A stretch of DNA of 26,667 nt from Hirudo medicinalis (GCA_011800805.1 MPNW01000656.1:3960-30626); one strand, 5' to 3'; counted from the stretch's first letter, positions 23,636-26,667 are shown. Numbers and translations are program-made. Notes: generated by a model not told the origin, from the letters alone.

Positions 23636-24441
23636 GATTATGATGATTACGTTTAAAGATGTGTGATAGTAAAGAACAATGTATGAATGCATTGAGATAT
23701 CATTAGTCGTTAATAAATATAATTATTTGACTTTATTCCATATTTTGTAAATTTCAATCCACAAACCCGATCTGCATTCGATTCAAATTTACACTCAGTT
23801 GCCAAATTACATTTTAAAACTTAGGCATAAACCAAGTTTTTAATTTCTCAATACCTACGAATATTTTACAAATATTTTTATACCTACGAATTTCCCAAGA
23901 CCACGACTGGATTAACATTTAATGACATGTCAACAAAAGCGTAATAACTATATAATGTAGTAACGTAATTTAATATAATGTAAATAAAAAAAATAAAGAC
24001 AATTTTCTGAATAGATTTTTTTCGTATTCTGCAATCTTTCTGACAGAAGAGGAAACAAATTCCAAGAAATTGAAACAACACATCATGAACAACAACAACA
24101 CATCAAGAACAACAACAACACATCATGAACAACAACAACACATCATGAACAACAACAACACATCAAGAACAACAACAACAACACATCATTAACAACAACA
24201 CATAAACGACAACGCATCATAAATAACAACAACACATCAACAACAACAGTCTAACGTATTTGTTGCGGTAGTAGTCATCGAGGTCTTCAATTGGCCTGCC
24301 GAAGAGACTGGGTGGGAATTCCCCGACTTTCGATGGGAGGGTTTTTCCGATTTCGAACATCGGATTCGGTGCCAGCTCTTCTTTTTTGTCAGCCGCTTGA
24401 ATGTCGCTCGAGTCTCCAGGTGTCCCTTCGTGCAACTGCTC
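143..24441 (-). CDS. Nav1: Voltage-gated sodium channel alpha subunit, partial gene (29 exons)
   Basis: This is the pore-forming subunit of a voltage-gated Na+ channel of the Nav1/para family, a plasma-membrane protein with four six-segment domains that drives action potentials. The exons, read in minus orientation, follow the channel in order: N-terminal domain, DI, linker, DII, linker, DIII, inactivation-gate linker, start of DIV. Reading phase is preserved across every junction except one (the DIII S4 exon, one base short). The selectivity-filter residues seen are Asp (E8), Glu (E19) and Lys (E26); the DIV residue is outside the window. About 1,750 codons are present, against roughly 2,000 for a full channel. 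The initiator Met exon and DIV S4 to the C-terminus are missing because of the window edges. Several exon sizes (119, 129, 92, 142, 138 nt) equal those I recall for vertebrate SCN genes. Family assignment is certain; organism is not. Confidence 0.97.
414..942 (-). other. Intron between E28 and E29, nothing recognised
   Basis: AT-rich intron of about 530 bp. It contains three near-identical copies of AACATGAATATTATT around 468-520 and several direct and inverted pieces around ACTGCATTGTACATTGC at 715-790. No exon, RNA gene or mobile element was recognised. Confidence 0.6.
943..1050 (-). CDS. Nav1: Nav exon E28: DIII-DIV inactivation gate
   Basis: It encodes the short cytoplasmic linker that plugs the pore for fast inactivation: [20 protein letters not shown] then [16 protein letters not shown]. 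The particle motif reads Met-Leu-Met, where para-type channels have Met-Phe-Met and vertebrates Ile-Phe-Met. The flanking [17 protein letters not shown] is textbook. Acceptor CTGGAAG|GCT; donor CCAAAG|GTTTGA. Phase is 0 at both ends, 108 nt. Confidence 0.96.
1240..1324. repeat. (TTTCA)n / (TTCA)n microsatellite
   Basis: TTTCATTTCA pentamers pass into TTCA tetramers. The array lies in the E27-E28 intron, about 45 bp from the non-canonical GC donor of E27. Confidence 0.93.
1369..1506 (-). CDS. Nav1: Nav exon E27: DIII S6
   Basis: It encodes [20 protein letters not shown] and the S6 helix [20 protein letters not shown], then NMQKKK, the start of the DIII-DIV linker. The acceptor is TTTGCAG|CCC. 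Its end is fixed by homology at KKK|, which forces a GC donor (AAAAAG|GCAATC); downstream GT sites would add residues not found in the family. The length is 138 nt. Confidence 0.94.
1576..1790 (-). mobile_element. tRNA-derived SINE, copy A
   Basis: On the minus strand this copy has an A-box-like TGGCCGAATGGG (1771-1760, 11 of 12 to the tRNA consensus) and a B-box-like CGTTCGAAACC (1713-1703, 10 of 11), spaced 46 bp apart, as in tRNAs with a long variable arm (Leu/Ser type). A unique body follows and it ends GGCGCTATATAAATG plus a CATTTA simple-repeat tail (about 1600-1576). The same sequence recurs at 7545-7724 and, inverted, at 3738-3872. This fits a Pol III-transcribed SINE; ends are approximate. 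Confidence 0.75.
2062..2433 (-). CDS. Nav1: Nav exon E26: DIII S5, pore loop and filter (Lys)
   Basis: It encodes [20 protein letters not shown] (S4-S5 linker and S5), [20 protein letters not shown], a long turret with sequons NDT, NYS and NYT, and the pore helix [20 protein letters not shown]. The Lys in TFKGW is the DIII residue of the DEKA filter and is the feature that makes the pore Na+-selective. Acceptor AACCAG|GTC; donor AGAGAG|GTATGC, phase 0. Confidence 0.97.
2829..2950 (-). pseudogene. Nav1: Nav exon E25: DIII S3-S4 voltage sensor, one-base frameshift
   Basis: Acceptor ATCCCAG|ATA and donor ATGAAG|GTCATT enclose 122 nt. The first half reads [20 protein letters not shown] and then meets a stop in the same frame. 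The second half, one frame over, reads [20 protein letters not shown] followed by K, an unmistakable DIII S4 with Arg at every third position. Both neighbouring exons are in phase 0, so the exon should be a multiple of three; the vertebrate counterpart is 123 nt as I recall. One base is therefore missing near 2890, at the join TTTCGAGCCTGAGG. Either the assembly has an error or this allele is broken. I found no intact second copy in the flanking introns. The rest of the gene looks intact, so I favour a sequence error. Confidence 0.88.
3063..3101. repeat. (AAT)n microsatellite
   Basis: About 13 AAT units in the E24-E25 intron. Its flanks are AT-rich and hold no other feature. Confidence 0.93.
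3293..3466 (-). CDS. Nav1: Nav exon E24: DIII S1-S3
   Basis: It encodes [20 protein letters not shown], then [20 protein letters not shown] (S2) and [18 protein letters not shown] (S3). Acceptor TTATTAAG|GCT; donor GTTGCT|GTGAGG. Phase is 0 at both ends and the length is 174 nt. The AWCWLDF motif is diagnostic for DIII S3 in Nav channels. Confidence 0.96.
3738..3872 (+). mobile_element. tRNA-derived SINE, copy C
   Basis: Third member of the family, plus strand. TAGGCTGAATGGGTTGC (A-box region), GGCGGTAATGGCAACTGTCG and CGTAACCCAGCCTGCACCG (B-box region, diverged) are followed by GGGGCGCTATATAAATGG. The middle region is shorter than in copy A. It sits in the E23-E24 intron. Confidence 0.7.
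3909..4147 (-). CDS. Nav1: Nav exon E23: end of DII-DIII linker and DIII S1
   Basis: It encodes [20 protein letters not shown], matching the conserved YP.DCCP signature before DIII, then [20 protein letters not shown] and the S1 helix [11 protein letters not shown]. Acceptor AATCACAG|AC; donor CTCTG|GTAGGT, phase 0. Confidence 0.94.
4405..4462 (+). mobile_element. 3' fragment of the same SINE family
   Basis: Only the 3' signature GATGGCGCTATATAAATTG and a few upstream bases resemble the family. This could be a 5'-truncated copy; homology outside the terminal motif is weak. Confidence 0.45.
4517..4650. repeat. AT-rich perfect 40-bp direct duplication
   Basis: The 40 bases at 4517-4556 recur unchanged at 4611-4650. 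Each copy is itself partly palindromic (ATAAATTATATTATAATTAT), so it could fold as a hairpin. This points to a recent local duplication in the E22-E23 intron. Confidence 0.8.
4960..5755 (-). pseudogene. LINE ORF1-like relic
   Basis: In minus orientation it opens [18 protein letters not shown], then a stop, then [17 protein letters not shown] and a roughly 90-residue coiled coil rich in Lys/Glu/Leu (5680-5357). After another stop comes a basic segment [15 protein letters not shown] (5326-5132). Cys-rich N-terminus, coiled coil and a PES-like motif are the layout of ORF1 in CR1/L2-type non-LTR retrotransposons. In-frame stops show it is dead. It could instead be a decayed host exon, but it lies in the Nav intron between E22 and E23 and has no usable splice context. 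Confidence 0.5.
6088..6297 (-). CDS. Nav1: Nav exon E22: Ser-rich DII-DIII linker
   Basis: It encodes a Ser/Thr-rich cytoplasmic segment ([55 protein letters not shown]) with many potential phosphorylation sites. Homology to a specific family motif is weak. It is assigned to the channel by position, orientation, open frame and splice sites (AAACAG|AA and CGAG|GTAGGT, phase 1 to 1). Confidence 0.78.
6360..7182 (-). other. Intron between E21 and E22, nothing recognised
   Basis: It holds TGTGTGTG and TTG short repeats at 6335-6400, a dense TA-rich palindromic block at 6870-6950 (ATTATATTATATTATAATATA) and CAT/CAA-rich sequence near 7090-7200. No gene or mobile element was recognised. Confidence 0.55.
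7183..7476 (-). CDS. Nav1: Nav exon E21: proximal DII-DIII linker
   Basis: It starts [20 protein letters not shown], the conserved amphipathic stretch after DII S6 (compare NKIAEAFNRIGRF in para). Basic sequence ([20 protein letters not shown]) and acidic and Asn-rich tails ([19 protein letters not shown]) follow. Acceptor TTAATCAG|GAC is clear. The 3' end is uncertain: ATAGCA|GTTGGT (phase 1, used here) fits the E22 acceptor, but other GT sites nearby are possible. Confidence 0.88.
7545..7724 (-). mobile_element. tRNA-derived SINE, copy B
   Basis: Second clear copy, minus strand, in the E20-E21 intron. A-box TGGCCGAATGGT (7710-7699), B-box TGTTCGAAACC (7658-7648) and terminal GGCGCTATATAAATG all correspond to copy A. 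Differences are scattered substitutions and short indels, as in independently aged insertions. Confidence 0.75.
7971..8046 (-). CDS. Nav1: Nav exon E20: DII S6 end
   Basis: It encodes [20 protein letters not shown] then SQEDEG, the inner half of DII S6 and the start of the DII-DIII linker. This 76-nt exon is easily missed in an ORF scan. Acceptor TTTTTAAG|GTT; donor GATGAAG|GTTACA, phase 1. Confidence 0.94.
8423..8528 (-). CDS. Nav1: Nav exon E19: DII selectivity filter (Glu) and S6 start
   Basis: It encodes [19 protein letters not shown], where the Glu of CGEW is the DII residue of the DEKA filter, then the first half of S6 ([16 protein letters not shown]). Acceptor GCAAACAG|GAT; donor CTTGTG|GTTGGT, phase 0. 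The next exon resumes with [10 protein letters not shown]. Confidence 0.96.
8772..9022 (-). CDS. Nav1: Nav exon E18: DII S4-S5 and pore helix start
   Basis: It encodes [20 protein letters not shown] (S4 end and S4-S5 linker), S5 ([20 protein letters not shown]), the extracellular loop and [15 protein letters not shown], the first part of the DII pore helix. Acceptor CCGATCAG|TTG; donor TTTAG|GTTGTC, phase 2. The junction with E19 reads FR|ILCGEW. Confidence 0.95.
9290..11460 (+). mobile_element. Degenerate CR1/L2-like LINE (ORF1 and ORF2 remnants)
   Basis: It lies on the plus strand inside the E17-E18 intron, opposite to the host gene. A coiled-coil ORF1 fragment ([19 protein letters not shown], near 9510-9570) is followed by ORF2 pieces in shifting frames: [20 protein letters not shown] (about 10180), [20 protein letters not shown] (about 10410), [20 protein letters not shown] (about 10567), then [20 protein letters not shown] (about 10861) and [16 protein letters not shown] (about 11150). 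These are the segments before, at the start of, and after the reverse transcriptase palm. The palm with its catalytic Asp pair is deleted between about 10680 and 10730. Stops and frameshifts show it is inactive. Clade assignment is by pattern memory only. Confidence 0.8.
11461..12584 (-). other. Rest of the E17-E18 intron
   Basis: AT-rich sequence. It may include LINE 3' UTR (T-run at 11491-11502 followed by GACATCCGGCTTGG) and has an AAT array at 12392-12433. No exon or RNA gene was recognised. Confidence 0.5.
12585..12758 (-). CDS. Nav1: Nav exon E17: DII S2-S4 start
   Basis: It encodes [20 protein letters not shown], then S3 ([17 protein letters not shown]) and the beginning of S4 ([13 protein letters not shown]). 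Acceptor ATCTAAG|GTC; donor TTG|GTCAGT. Phase is 0 on both sides. The very long intron that follows (about 3.6 kb) carries a degenerate LINE in the opposite orientation. Confidence 0.95.
12800..13410 (-). other. Intron between E16 and E17, nothing recognised
   Basis: About 660 bp of AT-rich sequence with small AAT/TTA runs at 12799-12822 and 13211-13230. No coding or mobile sequence recognised. Confidence 0.55.
13419..13672 (-). CDS. Nav1: Nav exon E16: end of linker and DII S1
   Basis: It encodes [20 protein letters not shown] and then [20 protein letters not shown], followed by the DII S1 helix [20 protein letters not shown] and [15 protein letters not shown]. Two in-frame acceptors lie six bases apart (GGCAG|TGGCAG|GC), so Val-Ala could be included or left out. 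Donor TAT|GTACGT, phase 0, at the family-typical GNY position. Confidence 0.95.
13736..13770. repeat. (ATT)n microsatellite
   Basis: About 11 ATT units in the short E15-E16 intron, roughly 65 bp upstream of the E16 acceptor. In minus orientation this is (AAT)n, so it does not supply a pyrimidine tract. Confidence 0.92.
13912..13962 (-). CDS. Nav1: Nav micro-exon E15: DI-DII linker
   Basis: This 51-nt exon encodes [17 protein letters not shown], aligned with the para segment DVMVLNDIIEQAAGRHSR. Acceptor TCCGGCAG|AT; donor GGAG|GTATTA. Both ends are in phase 1 and the length is a multiple of three, so inclusion and skipping would both keep the frame. This makes it a natural cassette exon, although no transcript data are visible here. 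Confidence 0.82.
14038..14068. repeat. (AAT)n microsatellite
   Basis: About 10 AAT units within the intron that begins with the GC donor of E14. Confidence 0.9.
14287..14383 (-). CDS. Nav1: Nav exon E14: DI-DII linker, DNPFI motif
   Basis: It encodes [20 protein letters not shown] then [12 protein letters not shown]. The DNPFI...T.ID pattern aligns with the para linker segment I recall as DNPFIEPVQTQTVVDM. To join the next exon in register ([14 protein letters not shown]) the donor must be CAAG|GCATTT, a GC instead of GT. The acceptor is either ATCAG|CGA (used here, phase 0) or 11 bases further in (ATTCAG|TGG). Confidence 0.8.
14685..15061 (-). CDS. Nav1: Nav exon E13: Asn-rich DI-DII linker (tentative)
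   Basis: The acceptor CCCTCCTCTAG|CTC has a strong pyrimidine tract. The frame encodes [14 protein letters not shown], runs of Asn (CAACAA repeats), then [20 protein letters not shown] and [20 protein letters not shown]. It would follow E12 after an intron of only about 95 bp. The 3' end is unresolved. AGGGGG|GTTGGT (end 14685) and AAACCG|GTCGAA (end 14784) both give phase 0, as required by E14. GTTGGT is used as donor by E6 and E19, so I prefer it. The disordered Asn-rich character is common in this linker. Confidence 0.5.
15157..15464 (-). CDS. Nav1: Nav exon E12: DI-DII linker (tentative)
   Basis: The frame is open from the acceptor ACAATGCAG|G and joins E11 in phase 2. It encodes a basic, Ser-rich segment ([51 protein letters not shown]). 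Part of the exon is a degenerate tandem repeat around ATTCAATCAATAT, which makes it look intron-like. The donor SLSG at AGCG|GTACGC is a phase choice that fits E13. There is no close match in remembered homologues, so boundaries are inferred from phase and splice signals only. Confidence 0.5.
15322..15405. repeat. Degenerate ATTGATTGA / ATATTGACTGAATG tandem repeat
   Basis: Imperfect units of 14-15 bp around GATATTGACTGAATGATATTG. The array overlaps the tentative exon E12, whose translation there is Ile/Asn/Gln/Ser-rich. It is either a coding repeat or a sign that E12 is shorter than modelled. Confidence 0.75.
15847..16103 (-). CDS. Nav1: Nav exon E11: DI-DII linker, para-like motif
   Basis: It starts [25 protein letters not shown] is a good protein kinase A consensus, in a linker known for such sites. 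It then carries [16 protein letters not shown], nearly identical to the LPYADDSNAVTP motif I recall from insect para. I place the donor at AATAG|GTGATG (phase 2), because this matches the phase of the E12 acceptor and keeps the frame open. A second GT at 15907 (ATAT|GTAACT) would shorten the exon but leaves the wrong phase. Acceptor TTTGCAG|TAC. Confidence 0.8.
16255..16341. repeat. 39-bp direct duplication, AT-rich
   Basis: 16255-16293 and 16303-16341 differ at one base. The unit contains AATATTAATATAATATTG. It lies in the E10-E11 intron. Confidence 0.8.
16590..16784 (-). CDS. Nav1: Nav exon E10: start of DI-DII linker
   Basis: It starts with an acidic, probably helical stretch [18 protein letters not shown], equivalent to the Glu/Ala-rich start of the para DI-DII linker. 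Ser/Arg-rich sequence follows ([18 protein letters not shown]) to SPDNK. Acceptor ACCCAG|GCAG; donor AAG|GTATGA. Phase is 0 at both ends, so it could be skipped without a frameshift. Confidence 0.9.
16785..17235 (-). other. Intron between E9 and E10
   Basis: AT-rich with a short TTG run at 16836-16851. A plus-strand stretch at 17080-17190 is less AT-rich and could be translated, but matches nothing I know and has no partner exons. Confidence 0.5.
17236..17385 (-). CDS. Nav1: Nav exon E9: DI S6
   Basis: It encodes [18 protein letters not shown] and then [20 protein letters not shown], the S6 helix that lines the pore, followed by the cytoplasmic stretch [12 protein letters not shown]. The acceptor is CCCAAG|GTC and the donor is GAG|GTAATC, phase 0. 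E10 continues the acidic helix without interruption ([20 protein letters not shown]). Confidence 0.96.
17386..17764 (-). other. Intron between E8 and E9, nothing recognised
   Basis: About 380 bp of AT-rich sequence; no repeat, exon or RNA gene recognised. Confidence 0.55.
17765..17906 (-). CDS. Nav1: Nav exon E8: DI pore helix and selectivity filter (Asp)
   Basis: It encodes CPPNYTC, then [19 protein letters not shown] and the pore helix [17 protein letters not shown]. The Asp of TQD is the DI residue of the DEKA filter. The next residue is Asn, where tetrodotoxin-sensitive channels carry Tyr or Phe. The exon is 142 nt, the size I recall for the equivalent vertebrate exon. Acceptor CTTCAG|AACG; donor CAGCAG|GTACCT, phase 0. 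Confidence 0.96.
18086..18320. repeat. Long AAT-type compound microsatellite
   Basis: About 235 bp of AAT units interrupted by GAT and CAAT variants. It begins some 10 bases inside the intron after the E7 donor. All three reading frames of this array give homopolymer-like ORFs (poly-Ile, poly-Tyr, poly-Leu) that are artefacts. Confidence 0.95.
18330..18399 (-). CDS. Nav1: Nav exon E7: DI pore turret
   Basis: It encodes [20 protein letters not shown] then DAGG, the turret segment with the conserved Cys (LCG). The acceptor A-rich tract AAAAAACAG|CA has almost no polypyrimidine run, which is unusual. The donor GGAGG|GTCAGT is followed within a few bases by a roughly 220-bp AAT-type microsatellite. 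Phases 1 and 2 fit both neighbours. Confidence 0.88.
18500..18790 (-). other. Part of the intron between E6 and E7
   Basis: It contains four loose copies of ATAATTTATT at 18507-18583. No gene recognised. Confidence 0.5.
18951..19175 (-). CDS. Nav1: Nav exon E6: DI S4-S5 linker, S5 and turret
   Basis: It begins [20 protein letters not shown] (S4-S5 linker), continues with the S5 helix [19 protein letters not shown] and ends in the extracellular turret. The turret contains three N-glycosylation sequons (two NST, one NNT), as is usual in the DI pore loop. Acceptor TTTCCAG|GTCTC; donor ACCG|GTTGGT, phase 1. Confidence 0.95.
19220..19928 (-). other. Intron between E5 and E6
   Basis: A GAT/ATT run at 19227-19262 and an ATT run at 19732-19752 are the only structured parts. 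I looked specifically for a second, mutually exclusive copy of E5 here and saw none. Confidence 0.55.
19929..20020 (-). CDS. Nav1: Nav exon E5: DI S3-S4 voltage sensor
   Basis: It encodes [31 protein letters not shown] in two parts: the end of S3 and the S4 helix with its Arg/Lys at every third position. At 92 nt it matches exactly the vertebrate exon that is duplicated there as a mutually exclusive neonatal/adult pair. I looked in the flanking introns for a second copy and saw none. Acceptor TTTCAG|ATAC; donor CCAG|GTGAGG, phase 1. Confidence 0.95.
20468..20596 (-). CDS. Nav1: Nav exon E4: DI S2-S3
   Basis: It encodes [20 protein letters not shown] followed by [19 protein letters not shown], which are DI S2 and S3 with the conserved NWLDF motif. 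The acceptor is CCAACAG|GAAA and the donor is CTCGC|GTGAGT. The length is 129 nt, the same as I recall for vertebrate SCN genes. Phase is 2 at both ends. Confidence 0.95.
20908..20954. repeat. (AAT)n microsatellite
   Basis: About 15 AAT units in the E3-E4 intron. Confidence 0.93.
21000..21160 (+). mobile_element. Possible LINE 3' tail
   Basis: T-rich sequence, then GTCTGAGGTCTCTGGATGAG, CCGGCTGCAATACAGCCG (a small hairpin, CGGCTG/CAGCCG) and TTTGAATAAAATAATAATAA running into an AAT array. A stem-loop followed by a short simple-repeat tail is typical of CR1/L2-like LINE 3' ends. No ORF remains, so this is a weak call. Confidence 0.4.
21639..21719 (-). CDS. Nav1: Nav exon E3: DI S1
   Basis: It encodes the DI S1 transmembrane helix ([18 protein letters not shown]) and the start of the S1-S2 loop (EEIPAAE). 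The exon starts after an AC acceptor and ends at GA|GTGAGT in phase 2. The first base of E4 completes a Glu codon, giving [11 protein letters not shown], as expected of the family. Confidence 0.93.
   Translation of the reverse strand: MFQSHGYGSDPHQLHFHGLQRRNTSR
21720..22817 (-). other. U12-type AT-AC intron between E2 and E3
   Basis: In minus orientation the intron begins ATATCCTTT, an exact match to the minor-spliceosome 5' site, and ends TTCCTTAAC-TTGAACAC. TTCCTTAAC (21736-21728) is the classic U12 branch-point motif, only a few bases from the terminal AC. Splicing gives CAT CC|A TTT TTC AGT CTC, so [16 protein letters not shown], matching the family pattern HPLFS..I..ILVNC without a gap. 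The intron at this place in vertebrate SCN genes is a textbook AT-AC intron. The 1.1 kb body holds only a short AATCCAA tandem repeat and no recognisable gene. Confidence 0.95.
22094..22143. repeat. AATCCAA / AATCCAC short tandem repeat
   Basis: Six to seven copies of a 7-bp unit (AATCCAA with A/C variants) inside the U12 intron. Confidence 0.85.
22818..22936 (-). CDS. Nav1: Nav exon E2: N-terminal domain up to DI S1
   Basis: It encodes [37 protein letters not shown], the strongly conserved segment preceding DI S1. The acceptor is TTTCAG|ACG. The exon is 119 nt, the size I recall for the matching vertebrate exon, and ends in phase 2 at ACT CAT CC. The intron that follows starts ATATCCTTT instead of GT, a U12-type AT-AC donor. 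No GT donor in the vicinity would give a sensible junction. Confidence 0.95.
22937..24060 (-). other. Most of the intron between E1 and E2
   Basis: It contains an (AAT)n array at 23590-23634, an 11-bp inverted repeat GTCATCTTCAA (23197-23207) / TTGAAGATGAC (23260-23270), and two direct copies of ATACCTACGAAT near 23851 and 23880. No exon was recognised. Confidence 0.5.
24064..24247. repeat. 20-bp minisatellite beside the E1 donor
   Basis: About five good copies of CACATCATGAACAACAACAA (some with AAG for ATG), decaying into shorter AACAACAACACATCA variants towards 24247. The array ends about eight bases from the E1 splice junction, so the intron starts GTTAGACTGTTGTTGTTGAT with the donor abutting the array. 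Confidence 0.9.
24256..24441 (-). CDS. Nav1: Nav exon E1: N-terminal cytoplasmic domain
   Basis: It encodes the end of the N-terminal cytoplasmic domain, with the conserved stretch [16 protein letters not shown] just before the intron. In Drosophila para the equivalent is the PLEDIDPYY region. The donor is TAC|GTTAGA, phase 0, and it joins exactly to the [14 protein letters not shown] start of E2. The acceptor is placed at GGCAG|GAG, but another AG four bases upstream is possible, so the 5' boundary is tentative. No Met start and no RPFTRESL-like motif were found upstream in the window, so at least one more 5' coding exon must exist further right. Confidence 0.88.
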
Positions 24442-24469
24442 CTGCCTTCAGAGGACATGAGGAGGGTTG

Positions 24470-24533
24470 TTATTATTATTATTATTGTTATTGTTATTAT
24501 CATTATTATTATTGTTATTATTATTATTATTAA
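24470..24533. repeat. (ATT)n compound microsatellite
   Basis: ATT/GTT/CATT units about 30 bp upstream of the E1 acceptor on the gene's strand. In minus orientation it reads AAT/AAC, so it offers no pyrimidine tract. Confidence 0.9.
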
Positions 24534-24746
24534 CAGTCTAATTAATGGCATAAATTAATTGCAGCATTGATTAATATTATGCTTCGTTTAAATTTAGCTC
24601 CTGACTAAAGTCATCCTTCTTCTAGACTTGCACTTTTTGTTGTTTTGAGAGGATTTTTTTTGTTGTCCTTTTTAATTTTTAAACTTCTTATAATTCAATT
24701 TTATGTTTTTGTTTTGTTTTGTGCGGTGAAAATCTTCTTCTAGATT

Positions 24747-24815
24747 TTAAAGCTATCCCTGAATCTGAATCTCTGAATCTGAATCTCTGGATCTCTGGAA
24801 CTCAGAAACTCTGGA
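24747..24815. repeat. Degenerate CTGAATCT / CTCTGGAACT tandem repeat
   Basis: Repeats of about 6-10 bp (TGAATCTCTGAATCTGAATC, then CTCTGGATCTCTGGAACTC), progressively diverging. Confidence 0.75.
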
Positions 24816-25084
24816 ACTCTCCGAGGAAAGTCATTCGAGCGACATGGAGAGAAAACTCTCGGCATCGCAGCCCCATGGAAAATTCAGGGATGGAGATTGC
24901 CTTCCTCGACGAAAACTTTTGAAATTGAAAAATTATTTTAAAAGCATTTTATCTTGCGACCAGACAATAGAGAATAGTTTATGAGTTTTGTACTACTTGT
25001 GTCCACAGATGGTGGTGATGAAGATGACAACAACAACTATTGCGATGATGATGTCTGTGACGATGACGGCCTTTGACGACGGCT

Positions 25085-25122
25085 ACGACGATGATGATGA
25101 TGATGATGATGATGATGACGAC
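25085..25122. repeat. (GAT)n microsatellite
   Basis: About 11 GAT/GAC units; the Asp run it would encode on the plus strand is an artefact. Confidence 0.93.
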
Positions 25123-25461
25123 GAAGGCGATTGCGTTCTTTGCATGTTCGCTTTGTTCATTTGTACATGAGACCCACTGATTTCAAGAACTTGTTTCTGA
25201 ACGATTTAATTTTTTTGTCATTTGACTGACGATCCACACATTTACATAAATTCTATTTAGAGAAGAAACGTTCACTAGAAAAGCGAAACTGAAAATTACT
25301 TGGAATTACCGACTAGTTCAACCCTGTCTAAAATACATCGCTGGTTTTACTTGCAATTAATTTCTCTTTGAACCACAATTAGTGGAGACTAACAAACTCA
25401 CAAACCTGCTAATAACGGCGGCAGGTCTTCTCAGGTGGAACCTGCCCGTCTGGGTTATGAT

Positions 25462-25795
25462 GACGAACAGTGACGATGACAGTGAAGACGACGACGACGA
25501 CGATGACCATGGTGATGATGACGATGTTGTTGTTGTTGATGATGATGACGATGACGCTTACGACGACGACGACGATGATGATGATGATGACGATGACGAT
25601 GGCGATGGAGATGTTGATGATGTTGTTGTTGTTGATGATGATGATGATGATGATGACGACGACGACGACGATGGCGATGATGATGGTGATGATGGTGATG
25701 ATGACGATAATGACGACGATGATGATGACGATGGCGATGGCGACGTTGATGATGATGATGATGGTGGTGGTGGTGATGACGATGACGATGATACC
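25462..25795. repeat. Long GAT/GAC compound trinucleotide array
   Basis: About 330 bp of GAT and GAC triplets with GTT and GGT interruptions. The block GATGTTGTTGTTGTTGATGA appears twice about 90 bp apart, so the array has expanded in larger units as well as triplets. It is open in several frames on both strands (poly-Asp, poly-Met/Thr, poly-Ser), which is expected of such an array and not evidence for a protein. Confidence 0.92.
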
Positions 25796-26667
25796 TGCTT
25801 CATGTGGGATGCATGACTACTAATGAGGCTGGGACAATTTTAGACTGACTAATTTGAACATCAAGCTCCATGAATATGAAAATAAAAACCTGCACTCAAT
25901 CATGACCTCCAACAATCCGCAGTTTTGCTCCTAAACATGGAAGAAAAAATAGAGGAGGAAGTACAACAAAATGGAAATGTACCGCGTGATTCAATTAACC
26001 TGTAGCCATTGTTATTAATTAGATATTTTTAGCATCGTGGTTTTGTGGAGTTAAAAGGGAATTTTTGGAATCTGATTTAGAGACTTAGAGTCCGTTAATT
26101 CGGTTGCAACACACATTTGTCCATACGTGCTTCGGGTTATTTGATTTTGGACATCTAATAAATTGTCATAATTGTAATAAATAATAATTAACGATTATTA
26201 ATCCAATATGACGTTAATAAACTATTTACTCTCGCTGCTTCAGCATTTTCACCTGCGCTCAGGTAGGTACAAGAATAAAAATATGAACCTGGAGAATATG
26301 GAGAGGAAAATTGTTGCTTCCAGTGAGCAACATCGAATAGGCTAGGATTAAATCACCTGTAAATCACCAAGAACAAGTAGCGACACGAGTTGATAATAAG
26401 TGTTATTGGATATTTTATTTATCTATTCATTCATTCACTCACTCACTCATTCACTCACTCATTTATTGAATTTATGTTGTATGGAAGTGCGCTAAATAAA
26501 TATACTATGAGAGCTGAGATTATTGGAGTTAAAATTGTGAATAAATTGTCGAAATTAATGCTTAAACGAATTTTTAAAATCTCATCGCAAAGGGAGATTA
26601 CGAATAAATAAGGCTCTTTTTTTTTCATTTTGAAAATAAAAGTTGATCGGCATCCATCTTGAGTTCA
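25796..26667. other. Non-coding 5' flank or 5' intron of the Nav gene
   Basis: AT-rich sequence without a recognisable exon. A TTCA/CTCA microsatellite lies at 26422-26463, and GTGCGCTAAATAAATATAC at 26488-26506 vaguely resembles the SINE 3' end. I searched the minus strand for the family's RPFTRESL start region and did not see it, so the first coding exon and promoter are probably outside the window. Confidence 0.5.

Noticed and set aside
24064..24247. CRISPR-like regular repeats
   Set aside because: The units are directly tandem without unique spacers, and the context is a eukaryotic intron.
25382..25816. Long Asp-rich ORF (144 codons) on the plus strand, with overlapping Met/Thr and Ser ORFs
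   Set aside because: It is the translation of a GAT/GAC trinucleotide array, open in many frames on both strands, with no non-repetitive conserved part.
25938..26006. Short plus-strand ORF MEEKIEEEVQQNGNVPRDSINL
   Set aside because: Only 22 codons, on the opposite strand to the gene, with no known motif or splice context.

Overview
This is an AT-rich, intron-rich, repeat-laden animal (eukaryotic) sequence. One host gene accounts for all the convincing coding sequence: a voltage-gated sodium channel alpha subunit (Nav1 / Drosophila para type) on the minus strand. I can place 29 exons, running from 24441 (near the N-terminus) down to 143 (domain IV S1-S3), about 5.3 kb of coding sequence. The first coding exon(s) lie beyond the right edge. 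The domain IV S4, pore, S6 and C-terminus lie beyond the left edge. The DI-DII linker shares motifs with insect para (LPYADDSxAVTP, DNPFI...T.ID). Together with the low GC and the AAT/TAC/GAT microsatellites this suggests a protostome. A lophotrochozoan, perhaps a leech or other annelid, is my guess, but the sequence alone does not fix the taxon.

Layout from gene 5' to 3' (right to left): 26667-24442 is non-coding with GAT/GAC arrays. E1-E2 encode the N-terminal domain. A U12-type AT-AC intron (22817-21720) splits E2 from E3. E3-E9 encode domain I, including the selectivity-filter Asp in E8. E10-E15 encode the DI-DII linker. E16-E20 encode domain II, with the filter Glu in E19. E21-E22 encode the DII-DIII linker. 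E23-E27 encode domain III, with the filter Lys in E26. E28 is the inactivation-gate linker and E29 starts domain IV. Asp, Glu and Lys are three of the four DEKA residues, which marks a Na+-selective Nav1 channel rather than a DEEA-type Nav2 channel.

Introns hold a dead CR1/L2-like LINE in plus orientation (about 9300-11460), a second LINE ORF1-like relic in minus orientation (about 4960-5755), at least three copies of a tRNA-derived SINE whose 3' end reads GCGCTATATAAATG, minisatellites, and many trinucleotide arrays, several of them starting right at splice donors.

Most interesting points: (1) the inactivation particle reads Met-Leu-Met instead of the usual Met-Phe-Met or Ile-Phe-Met; (2) the domain I pore has Asn at the aromatic tetrodotoxin-binding position; (3) the domain III S4 exon is 122 nt, one base short of keeping frame; (4) the U12 AT-AC intron has near-perfect consensus sites at the position conserved across Nav genes; (5) two further introns start with GC instead of GT.
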